A model generated the notes under the pieces. It did not search any database, had not been told where the DNA came from, and saw only the letters and a list, made by a program, of their open reading frames with translations. A stretch of DNA of 64,000 bases from Catonia carolina (lineage: Eukaryota; Arthropoda; Insecta; Hemiptera; Achilidae). How positions within the stretch are numbered: the first letter of the stretch is position 1; every line of letters starts with the position of its first letter. The position numbers were made by a program, and so were the translations under genes. Shown here in pieces: positions 11,515-20,848 of the stretch. The DNA lies in NCBI GenBank assembly GCA_035578175.1, contig JAQMRL010000001.1:438252639-438316638 (forward strand). The letters are read 5' to 3'.

Positions 11515-12146
11515 TAAGCATGTTTTTATAATTACGTACTGTATGTACATATTTTTCATGTTTTTTTTATGACTATTTGTTTCCCAAACAATCATTAATG
11601 TTATTTCCCATCCTTATAGACAGAGGGTCATATTTGATCCCAATATATAACAATTATGATGCTGATTTTTAAATGTCTTGAAAAGCCATACGCTAAATAA
11701 TAACACCTTCGTTCATTTTAAAATAGACATTTTATTAAAAAATATTTTAGTGACAGAAGGTGTTATCTACACAAAAATTAGTTAAATTCAATTTAAAAAC
11801 TAAATTAGATAAGGTTTAGAATACTTAAAATAAATTCCCTATGTCTATTTAATATACTGATACCAAAAATATAACTTTTTGAAATCAGTAAATGAAGTTA
11901 CAGCTTTTGAACTTTAACACTCAATTGCTCACAAGTGTATTTATGCCACATAACACCTTCATCCACTGAACCCTTCAGTTGTCTAATTAAAAAGGTTGTT
12001 AATTAAAAAAGTTAAAAAATATTGTTAGTGAAACGGATGGATGTGTCAGAGAAAATTTAGAAAATAAGGTCTGAAATCAGCGATATCTACTCAATCGCGT
12101 AGAAATACCCTTTACCAAGAAGTTCAGAGTGCTACATGCAAAAAAA
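11515..12146. other. AT-rich sequence with GAAGGTGT motifs
   Basis: Motif copies at about 11703 (inverted), 11755 (direct) and 11946 (inverted). No ORF or recognised element. Confidence 0.4.
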
Positions 12147-12407
12147 CTGTGCTACTATAGTACGTGGCCTACCTCGTTATGTTTAGTGAAATTTGTATTT
12201 CTTGATGTGGTAACACTGTCCACTAGCACTTTTGGCACACAAATATTTATATATTTTACAGGTTATGAGAACTACATTAGGTTATGGTTGTGAACAATAG
12301 GTTTTAAAAAATATTTACATATTTTACAGGTTATGTGAACTACATTTGGTTACCTGCATTCAACGGTTAACCATCAGCGAAATTATGTAGTTCCACAAAC
12401 AGGATTT

Positions 12408-12588
12408 TTTTTTGTTTAACGTCCAACTGTTCTGCAATTACTGCTAATGCAGATGGTGAAGGAAGGATGAAATGATTTTTGTAATGTATGAAAATATGCC
12501 GTGCCTGAATGGGATTTGAACCCAAGACCGCATGATGAGAGGCAAGCACATTACCAACTATGTCAATGCGACTGACCCACTAACAGGA
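12408..12588 (-). mobile_element. SINE A copy
   Basis: Reverse complement of SINE A with box B (TGGGTTCAAATCCC) and a 3' tail ending in AAACAAAAAAAA. It lies within the Merlin-like remnant. Confidence 0.88.
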
Positions 12589-12589
12589 G

Positions 12590-12782
12590 CCAATACACAC
12601 AACCAATTGAGAGATCGTGGTTAGACGCAAAAATAAACATTCTTAAACAAAAAAAAGGCGTTCCGAAAGAATTATTTCATTCGCACCTTGACCATATATC
12701 ATGGAAAATTATGAGAAAAGTAGAACCTGATTTGTTTGTTGCTTTTCTCAATGACATTCACAATGTGCAGACTGACTAAAAA
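12590..12782 (+). pseudogene. ISXO2/Merlin-type transposase C-terminal fragment
   Basis: A frame not starting with ATG reads YTQPIERSWLDAKINILKQ, then a spaced LFHSHLDHISWK and LFVAFLNDIHNVQ. The pattern T-QxIE-xW...YL-E-W...F-xxI is typical of the C-terminal third of ISXO2-like (Merlin) transposases. It ends at a stop just before the mariner. Confidence 0.45.
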
Positions 12783-12808
12783 TAAATGGGTGAATCCTTA
12801 TTGTATTA

Positions 12809-13751
12809 CGAGGTAGGGTCAAAAAGTTCCCGGAATGGTCACATGCAGTCATGCATTTGTTTGCTGGAAGGGAAATTTTTGTTTGGAAGGTTGGTATCAC
12901 TCTAGGGAGGTCCTGTGCCTTCAGCAGGCAGTTAGAGTTGGTTTTCTACGTGCGGTGTATGATATTTTAGACGCAGTTTTTTTCCTTTCGTCGTATTGTG
13001 AAATGCCATCATCAGAGTAGCGTGCCAATATCAAATTCTATGTGTTGCTAGAGAAATCACTCTCGGAGACTCTTGAGATGCTGAAGAAAGCATACAAAAA
13101 TGATGCAATGAAAAAAACGGCAGTTTACGAGTGGCACAAGCATTTTCGTGACAGTCGCACAACAATAAAGATGATGTTCGGACTGAGTAGCCTTCCACTT
13201 CTACCACAGATGAGAATGTTGAGCTCGTTCGACAACTTGCCAGTGCAAACAGGGAAAACAATCAACAAAGAATTGCACACAGAGATCTTAAAACGGTTAC
13301 GAGATACAATTCGACGAAAACGGCGTGAAAAATGGGAAAATGGGCAGGGAATGATTTGTTTTTGTTGCATGATAATGCCTTGTCACATCGCTCCCTAATG
13401 GCGAAACAATGCCTTGCAAAGAACAATGTCACCACTCTGGAACACCCTCCAATATTCTTCCGATCTTGCACCACCGGATTTTTACCTGTTTCCACAAGTC
13501 CACAACTGAAAATGATATTGAAGTGACATCGTTTTGCTGATTCATCAGAGGTGATGGAAAATGCGACGAAACAGCTGATAGAACTTTCGAAAAATGGCTT
13601 TCAGGAGTGTTTTCAACGATTGTATGAATGGTGTAATAAGTGCTTAGATGCAGGAAGAGAGTATTTTGAAGGAAAATAGGATTAAAATTGTTATACATAC
13701 TTTCAATCAATTTCTATTAACCGATTCCGGGAACTTTTTGACCCTACCTCG
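12809..13751 (+). mobile_element. mariner element, internally deleted
   Basis: Same inverted ends as the copy at 7429-8750, with TA duplications (12807-12808, 13752-13753). At 943 bp it lacks about 380 bp of the middle. The transposase remains include RANIKFYVLLEKSLSETLEM with an in-frame stop in front. After the deletion come the INKELHTEILKRLRDTIRRK region and the catalytic LLHDNALSHRS, in shifting frames. Confidence 0.92.
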
Positions 13752-14084
13752 TATTAGTTATTATTATTTGCTAATTGTAAATTATTGTATGTAATTTGTC
13801 CTTTTTTCTTAATATCACATAACCTGTAAAATATGTGCACATTTATGCACCAAAAGTGTTGGGGGACAGTGCTACCACATCAAGAAATACAAATTTCACT
13901 AAACATAACGCGGTAGGCCACATAGTATAGTAGCACCGAAAAATCTACTGTAAAACAATCACATGCCTTGACAATTAAGATAACAAAGAATATAACCTAG
14001 ATGTTTAATCATGAGTAAACAATTAAAATTAAAACATAATCCAGGTAAAAAATTTAATTTTTAAGAAAAATATTGATCAGTCAC

Positions 14085-14295
14085 TCATTAAGACATCCAG
14101 GTATTGGGGCTATCAATAATGGAGGGTAACATTGAGGGAGTAAATTGTAGAGGGAGGAAAAGATTAGAATATATAAAGCAAATTACAAAAGATGTAGGGT
14201 GTTACAGGTATGTAGATATGAAACGACTTGCGCAAGATAGAACAGGTTGGAGAACTGCATCAAACCAGTCGAGAGACTGATGACAAAAAAAAAGA
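14085..14295 (+). mobile_element. LINE 3' end, short 5'-truncated copy
   Basis: Matches the 3' end of the LINE at 15179-16048: the reading ends RLAQDRTGWRTASNQSRD then stop, followed by the hairpin CAGTCGAGAGACTG and TGATGACAAAAAAAAA. Confidence 0.88.
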
Positions 14296-15169
14296 TTTCA
14301 CTGAACAACCTGACTCAATGCAGAAGTTTTTAATTGCAGGGTGCAAAAATAGTTTCTTTTGTTCTCCCATAAAAAATGCAGTCCTTTTTTCATATAAATG
14401 GCAGTGACATGAAACTCATTTTCCAAATATAAAAAAATAATTTAAACATTTATTTTTAATAAAGACACTATAGAAAAATGTACACACAACTTAATTTTTG
14501 TAGCTTTAATTCAAATTGTGCTAGCTAGCATAAGATTAGTACATATTTATACAGTAAACATAAAGTTATGCATATTCTCGCCAATTTCTCATTTATGTTT
14601 AATTTGCACATTAAAGGAGCAATTAAACGAGATGCTCTTCGATTTAGGAATACATGCAATAAATACGATTATACATGGCATTACTTTACTTACTTCGAAT
14701 CCCCTTTTAAGATTTAGACTTCTCGATATTGTTGGCATGATGTCACGAATCGGTATCAACAGAATTATGTGAATGGTTAACTTTTTATCAACTATATTTC
14801 ATAATATTTATCGACATTACACAACCGCAAAACAAAAAACGTTCGATAAACAAAAAAGGTACAGTATACAGCTATATAACTAATTATTTATAACCCTATT
14901 ATCAAATTAAGGCACGATTTTACAGTTTCTGTTTCAATTCTATCTGACACTTTTCTTTTATAAAATTCAACCAACTTCTTTCGAGTGTCAAAACCACGGA
15001 CAACGTATCAAAAATGATGTTCGAAACCATAATATACACAACAGGTGTGCCAACATGAAATTCTTAATTTTGTTATAAAATGATAAGGCTTTTATTTTTA
15101 AAAGAATCAAAATATAATATTTAATAATTTACGGCAGAAAATATGTTACTTTTATTCCAACAAATTATC
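14296..15169. other. AT-rich sequence, no recognised feature
   Basis: A short ORF (14518-14772) shows no family resemblance and normal background composition. Nothing else is seen. Confidence 0.4.
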
Positions 15170-15178
15170 AATATTTAT

Positions 15179-16048
15179 TTTTTTTTTGTCATCAGTCTCT
15201 CGACTGATTTGATGCAGTTCTCTAACCTGTTCTATCTTGCGCAAGTCGTTTCATATCTACATACCTGTAACACCCTACATCTTTTGTAATTTGCTTTATA
15301 TATTCTAATCTTTGCCCCCCTCTACAATTTACTCCCTCAATGTTACCCTCCATTATTGATAGCCCAATACCTGGATGTCTTAGGATATGCCCCACTAGCC
15401 TATCCCTTCTTTTGGTAAGATGCTTCCATATACTTCTTTTTTCATCCACTCGCCTAAGAACCTCTAAATTACTTATTTTGTCCACCCACCTAATCTTTAA
15501 CATTTTCCTATAACACCACATTTCAAAAGCTTCTATCCTCTTCCGTTCTACAGCCCCTATCACCCACGTTTCACTTCCGTATAATGCTACACTCCAAACA
15601 TAATGTTTTAAGAAATTTTTCCTAATCTGTAAATCAATGTTTGTAGTCAGTAAGCTGTTTTTCATTTCAAAGGCTTTTCTAGCTTGAGCAATTCTACTCT
15701 TGATATCACTCGTGCTTCTACCATCCTTTGTTATTTTACTCCCTAGATAGCAGAATTCCCCAACTTCCTGTATGTTTTCGTTGCCTACTTTTAAATTTCC
15801 CATCTCTTCTAAACCACTCTTGCTGCTGCACAACACTTTCGTTTTGTTCTTATTAATTTTCATGAAGTAATCCTTCCTCAAGATCTCATCCATTCCATTT
15901 AAGGCATCCTCTAGTTCATTCTTTGCCTCGGCTAATACTACTATATCATCGGCGAATCTCAACATTTTTATTGTTTCTCCTTGAATTTTTATTCCTACGT
16001 CAAATTTCTCCTTCACTTCATTTATAGCCTCTTCTATATACAAGTTAA
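15179..16048 (-). mobile_element. 5'-truncated LINE with target duplication
   Basis: Flanked by AATATTTAT (15170-15178 and 16049-16057). The 3' tail on the minus strand is TGATGAC followed by poly(A). It carries the RT fragment described separately. Confidence 0.9.
15222..16043 (-). pseudogene. LINE reverse transcriptase, C-terminal 273 codons
   Basis: The open frame begins YIEEAINEVKEKFDVGIKI, followed by MLRFADDIVVLAE (intact FADD active site), FCYLGSKITKDGRSTSDIKS, WSVALYGSETWVIG and MEGNIEGVNCRGGQRLEYIK. These are typical of arthropod RTE/craniofacial-development-protein-2-like LINEs. The palm is kept from motif C onward; the endonuclease and upstream RT motifs are gone. A TAG replaces the Trp codon seen in the sister copy at 14085-14295, shortening the end by ten residues. 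Confidence 0.92.
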
Positions 16049-16430
16049 AATATTTATTATATATTATATTGTAAATATTTAATAAGGGACGTAATGCATT
16101 ATTTCAAATTTCGTCTAGTATCTAGATAGCCTTCCTTTGAGTATTCTATTAATTAGTATGAAACTAAAATACAAACACACTTGTGTCCAATATTCATTCC
16201 ACAATACCTAAAACACTGTTTCATAGTTACGGTGATCCAATCTACGCAGTACAACTGTTCACTGTCCGTAAACGGATTGGGAAAGCACGAAAAAAGTCTG
16301 TCTACGCTGTCTAAGTGTACTCCGCCGTAGGCAACCAACAATACAAGTGAGCATGCGTATTAAAAATACGCACAGCATAATCAAAAACAAATTCCATTCG
16401 GCACTAATTATTTGCTCTAAGGCGGAGTGC

Positions 16431-16470
16431 CAAGACCGACTACAATACTCGAGTATTGTAGTCGGTCTTG
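16431..16470. repeat. Perfect 40-bp palindrome with 7-bp flanking duplication
   Basis: CAAGACCGACTACAATACTC is followed directly by its exact reverse complement. GGAGTGC occurs on both sides (16424-16430 and 16471-16477), so the palindrome looks like an insertion into the Harbinger terminal repeat; the other end lacks it. Confidence 0.95.
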
Positions 16471-16576
16471 GGAGTGCACACCTATACGATACGATATTTA
16501 TCGTATGCGATAAATGTCTGCTTGCTCAATACAAAACACATTGCTGGTGAAAACTTGCCGCACACCAGTAATACAG

Positions 16577-16705
16577 TAATATAGTCTTGGGTTCAAATTC
16601 CATTCAGGCAGGGCATTTTTTCATACTTTACAAAAAATCATTTCATCATTCACCGTCTGCATTAGCAGTAATTGCAGAACAATCGGACGTTAAAAAAAAA
16701 ATTAA
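16577..16705 (+). mobile_element. SINE A, 5'-truncated, 12-bp target duplication
   Basis: Flanked by CCAGTAATACAG on both sides (16565-16576, 16706-16717). It starts just upstream of box B (GGGTTCAAATTCC) and ends in poly(A). Confidence 0.92.
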
Positions 16706-16999
16706 CCAGTAATACAGCGACATCTATAGACATCTTAAGACATTAGTCGCTCTAACACCCCTGTTAAAACATCATACTATCACGTGTTCTTATTTTCATT
16801 GTTTAAAATTTGTTTTAATTATATTTTTACAATTTTACAATATGAAGGACGATCCTGATTTTATGATATTCTTTGTAAATGAGGTACAAAAATATCCGTG
16901 TATATGGCATTACCAATTAAAAAATTACAGTTGTTCGGCTGCAGTGATGGCCATCCTGTAACGAGTATCCTTTTTCTCTAAATCGGAGGAAACTAAATT

Positions 17000-17212
17000 T
17001 TAAATAAAATAAAAATTCTCAGGTCTCATTCTATATGTCTCCGTGAATTTATCTTCATGCAGCGATAGTTCTTTATATACAATAGCTGAGCTGTGGTGTG
17101 CATTGTGTAAATTATATGGATGAACCCAAAACCTTCTGTTTATCCTTCTATTTCGCTTTCTACGGAAATACCAGCGGGAGATTACAGCATCCTCTTCGCT
17201 TGAAGAACTCAT
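17000..17212 (-). pseudogene. Harbinger transposase N-terminal fragment
   Basis: Starts MSSSSEEDAVISRWYFRRK and continues RRFWVHPYN...YKELSLHEDKFTETYRMRPENF. The RRFWVHP-N motif followed by a D-x-KF-xx-YFRM-like helix is the signature start of HARBI1/PIF transposases. The DDE nuclease domain is missing. Confidence 0.85.
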
Positions 17213-17356
17213 TATACACTGAGGAAATTGTAAGATTGTAACGTACAAATAAAATCGTATCGCACTGGTGTGCATTCATGTAAGATATACGATAAATATC
17301 GTATCTTACGTATCGTATCGTGTGCACTCCGCCTAAGCTTAATATAATATTTTTAT

Positions 17357-17555
17357 TCGACCATTCCTGAGAGAGTATGGTTAATTAAACCCCTACCATC
17401 AAAGTACACCGGTAGCCACTGTCTAGCATTCAAATCCGTATAAAAGTAACTACCTTTACTAGGATTTGAACCAGGAAACTTCGTCTCCGAAAATCAGCTG
17501 TTTAAACAGCTGATTTTGGCGACGACTTTACCTCTAGACCAACCCGGTGGGTCTA
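17357..17555 (-). mobile_element. SINE B copy, 3'-truncated
   Basis: Reverse complement of the SINE B head: CCACCGGGTTGG start, box A and box B, the CAGCTG hairpin, and body to the ATGGTTGG region. Confidence 0.88.
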
Positions 17556-17639
17556 AAATAATAAAAACAAATTCAATTTATTTTTTACACAATGTTTTAT
17601 AAATCAAACATTAGTATTATTAATAACTGAAATTTTTAT

Positions 17640-18510
17640 TTTTTTTTGCCAATATTAATAAATAGGAAGGCAAGTATTGTTTTCATGTCGATTTTTCGAA
17701 ATAGAGTTTTCACCAAATCTACACGTTTTCAAACCCCCTGAACCCAACAAAACATGTTTTTAGCGATTGGTCTGTGTGTGTAAACAGAATATCTCAAGAA
17801 CGCAACATCGTACGAACTTGAAAATTAAGTTAAGACACCACTACCGGACCCGAAACGAACATTTTCATCAAAATCGGTCAACCAGAAGTAGTAGTTCATT
17901 CGTGTAATTTTTCACTTTTTGCGATTTTCTCAAATACTGGTCCTACGATTTTTTTAAAAAAATCGCCTGGTTACTAAATTTTTTATGCTCTACAAGATAG
18001 GGCTGGCGCCATGTTTGCTGAAATTCTCGGTAAGGCTGTTTTCACGTAAAGAAATGGTTTTTTTAAGATTACAGCTTTGTATTTTAGGGCAAACATTTAC
18101 ATAATAAAAGTTGTAGATAATTTAAAGTCCGACAACTTTTATTTCAAACATTTTTTTGTATAACGCTTAGTTTAGCGGTAATTAGCGATTTTCTGTTTTT
18201 TCTCACGAAAACGTGAAAAATCGATTTTTTTAAGATTTCAGAATTAGTATGCATTTTACGATAAAAGTGTATATAATCACATTTATAGGAAATCAAAAGA
18301 TCTACAACTTTTATTTTAAGCATTTTTCTCTACAGAGCCTAGTTTAGCGTGAAAGAGTGATTTTCCGTACTTTTAAGCCTATAGGTCGATTTTCATTTTG
18401 CGTCTTTTACTCATGATTAAAATAAGGTTATGTTTTTTGTTTATTTCTAATGTTAGGTTAGATTGGTTATTATTTGCATTGGCAAGAGAAAGTTGTGTGC
18501 GTTTCATTAT
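17640..18510 (+). repeat. Repeat D, near full length with a short GT run
   Basis: Same block order as other copies. The GT run is only 4-5 units (TCTGTGTGTGTAAACAG), close to the presumed ancestral state. Ends at GGCAAGAGAAAGTTGTG. Confidence 0.85.
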
Positions 18511-19085
18511 TTTTCGTTACATTATTATTATGATAAGTAGGTTTTTATTATAGACTGGTTTATTTTTGGTTACAAGTAATATAAGACTAATGCTCTTAAA
18601 TTATAATAAGAGAGTAAACAATTCCAGTGATTCGTTGTTTATCATTTCAGATTGTTTATTTTGTATCATTAAAATTAATGTCTGTGGCTAGTTTAATACA
18701 AAACTGTTTGTACTTGCCCGTGTTTAACTCATTTTTAGTTTCATCAGTTATCTATCTTTTGGTATTGTATTAGTTTGTTTGGGTTTTCTTCGTAGACTGA
18801 AGTTGAAAAGTTTTGTAAGCTGTTTTGTTAATAAATGTTTTGTAAAGATAGTGAATGTGAGTTTTTGAAACATAAAAGTGGTAAACATTAAAAAATAGAC
18901 GAAAATTGTTTTGTTAAATGTAATGATTAAAATAATTAATTAAAGAGTCTCTTTATGAAACTACAATAATTAAAAGTAATCTGAACGGTATAATTAAAAA
19001 TGCTTAAAAGATAATAATGTTTATTTTAGCTGGATGTAGATATTTTAATGATGGAATTAGTGGAAGATAATTGTCAGGCGAAGAG
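18511..19085. other. AT-rich sequence, no recognised feature
   Basis: Low GC, no ORF of note; composition changes sharply at its right end. Confidence 0.4.
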
Positions 19086-20233
19086 GTAGATACGCGCCAA
19101 CTATAAAGTGAGTCAGTGGGTCACTGACTCACTGACTGACAAAAAGTCACAGCCTAAACGGGGCCTTGGAGAGCAAAACTCATGACGATCAGCGTTCAAG
19201 CGACCCTTGAAACCGACCAGAAAATTATGACTTTCCGGTTACCGCCTTCCGGGGGCTCAGGGGGGCCCCCGAATATTTTGAACGTCTTTAAGGAAGCGTC
19301 CTAGCGCTACGATCACTGCGACCTTTTTTCTTCGTCTCGTCGAGATAGGCGGGGGCCGTACCATGAGTCGCCCGAAAAACGACCCCGGGGGCTTCCAGGG
19401 GTCCGAGAAGGGGCGATTTCGGACAACCCGAAAACGAAAAAATCACAGCCATCTGGGCGCATTGCTCGGCCGAACTGGCGGTGTGGTCCACTCGACCTAT
19501 AGCTAGAACCCCCAGGAAAAATCCGAAATCTCGGGTCGCGTATTTTAGGGGGGGTGGTGGAGGGGGGTAAAAATTTTGAACTTTTTAACCGTGCGTCGCA
19601 CGTAAAAAGTGCTCAGAACCTTTTTTGTTCGTCTCCCGGAGACGTTTCAGAATATGTTACTGAAGTTGTGTTTTGTTGACGGGTACGCTTAAAAAACTCA
19701 AAAAACCAAATTTAGGCTTTTTGACCCCTTCGGATATCACTTTTTCCTTTTTTTACGCCCGGAAAACATTTTCATTGCTTTTTTTATAATTGCACCACAC
19801 TACCCTTCCGGGCGGAATTACGGAACTTTTTTGAAAACTTAGGTCCCGTGTCCGTTAGGGGTGCTACTCCCCCCCAAAATTTTGAAAATTTTCAAATTTT
19901 TCAAAATTTCTTTACAGAATCGTTTTCAGCGTTAAAAATACACAAAAAAACAATTTTTTTCAATTTTTTAAACCCACCCCTTCTATAAAGTGTGGGGGGA
20001 GGGGGGTATTTTATCTCCTTAACCGTTTGTCGGAACTGGTAGCGCACAAAGAGTTTTTTGTTCTCCTACCAATATACTTTAAGAATACGTAATCAAAAAG
20101 TGCACCTTTAAACCCGTTCGTTGCAAAAATAATAGTAGTGAAAAAAATAATAGTGTAAAACTTTTGTTTAAAACGTATAGGCGCTTGCCTCGCGTGGAGT
20201 ACTCTTAGGCCGTGTCCTAGCTGGCGCGTCTAC
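19086..20233. mobile_element. GC-rich element with ~16-18-bp inverted ends, unclassified
   Basis: The left end GTAGATACGCGCCAACTA pairs with the right end TAGCTGGCGCGTCTAC. The interior is far more GC-rich than its surroundings and has G- and C-runs (GGGGGCCCCC, GGGGGGAGGGGGG). Near the left is a repetitive TGAGTCAGTG...CACTGACTCACTGACTGAC stretch. No ORF longer than 67 codons; no transposase recognised. Class unknown. Confidence 0.55.
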
Positions 20234-20645
20234 ACGAGCGAGCGTTGCGAACGAATTTAGTCGTACAAACCAAAGTTAAGTCTACATTATTTTACTACCA
20301 ATTTACTATTTCTTTTAAATTACCAATTTTCAGATTGTAACAGAGTTATCAACAAAGGTGAAGTTACAAAATCATTGATTTAGTCTTAGCACCTCAAACT
20401 TATAAATTACAAGAGTTCTCATTCAAGATCTTCAAAACAAAATAAAAACACATAAAAATAATTTATTTATGTAAATAAATACCCTGAACACAATTTTATA
20501 AATAATAATATTTGGCACATATAAATAGATAAAAAGAATTTATAAACTAATAAAATATATATTTTTAACTTTAAAATATAAAACCTTTAAATCAGTCTAT
20601 AAAAACGGAAGAGATATTGTTAGAGGATTTATAATCGATTAAAGA
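20234..20645. other. 3' flank / 3' UTR of the asparaginase gene
   Basis: AT-rich sequence between the stop codon and the GC-rich TIR element. Apart from the candidate AATAAA, I see no gene or known repeat. Confidence 0.5.
20463..20468 (-). promoter_or_regulatory. Possible poly(A) signal of the ASRGL1-like gene
   Basis: AATAAA on the minus strand about 180 bp after the stop codon, in AT-rich sequence. It is the first exact hexamer downstream. Six-mers are common in this AT-rich region, so support is weak without transcript data. Confidence 0.35.
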
Positions 20646-20848
20646 TTATAGTTTCTCGATTAAATGCTGTCCTTTATCGATACCATAATGGAGTTCATTT
20701 CCGATTTGATACGCCCAAGACATTCGTTTAGAAGAGAAACCAATACCGATTTCACCATCCTTTGATATGACGATAGCTCCAGCCGTTTTCCCGACTCTTT
20801 TCGTCATTTCTGTAAGGCATTCATCGGTCGCTTGTTGAGCACTTTTTC
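20646..20848 (-). CDS. ASRGL1: ASRGL1-like coding exon 6 and stop
   Basis: The last coding exon has acceptor TGTTCCAG| and encodes residues 248-313. It covers the C-terminal helix ([14 protein letters not shown]), the [15 protein letters not shown] strand pair, the [15 protein letters not shown] segment and a TAA stop. The frame stays open upstream of the acceptor, which could mislead a predictor into a start at 20924. A mariner insertion begins 88 bp upstream of the acceptor. Confidence 0.93.

Larger units (their letters stand above)
12147..13950 (+). mobile_element. Merlin-like DNA transposon remnant with nested insertions
   Basis: Roughly 120-130 bp at 12147-12275 (GTGCTACTATAGTACGTGGC...) recurs in reverse complement at 13815-13945, giving long inverted ends. 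Between them lie a SINE A copy, a short transposase-like frame and a mariner. The class is inferred from the peptide; end points are approximate. Confidence 0.5.
16421..17333 (-). mobile_element. PIF/Harbinger element, internally deleted
   Basis: The ends are GGCGGAGTGC inverted, continuing with related ATCGTATC-rich inner repeats, and the flanking 3-bp duplication is TAA (16418-16420, 17334-17336), as expected for Harbinger. It contains a transposase N-terminus, a SINE A fragment and a 40-bp palindrome. Only the first part of the transposase remains. Confidence 0.88.

Noticed and set aside
19086..20233. Bacterial contamination
   Set aside because: GC-rich, but bounded by inverted ends, with no bacterial-type ORF, and continuous with host sequence on both sides. 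Not fully excluded.
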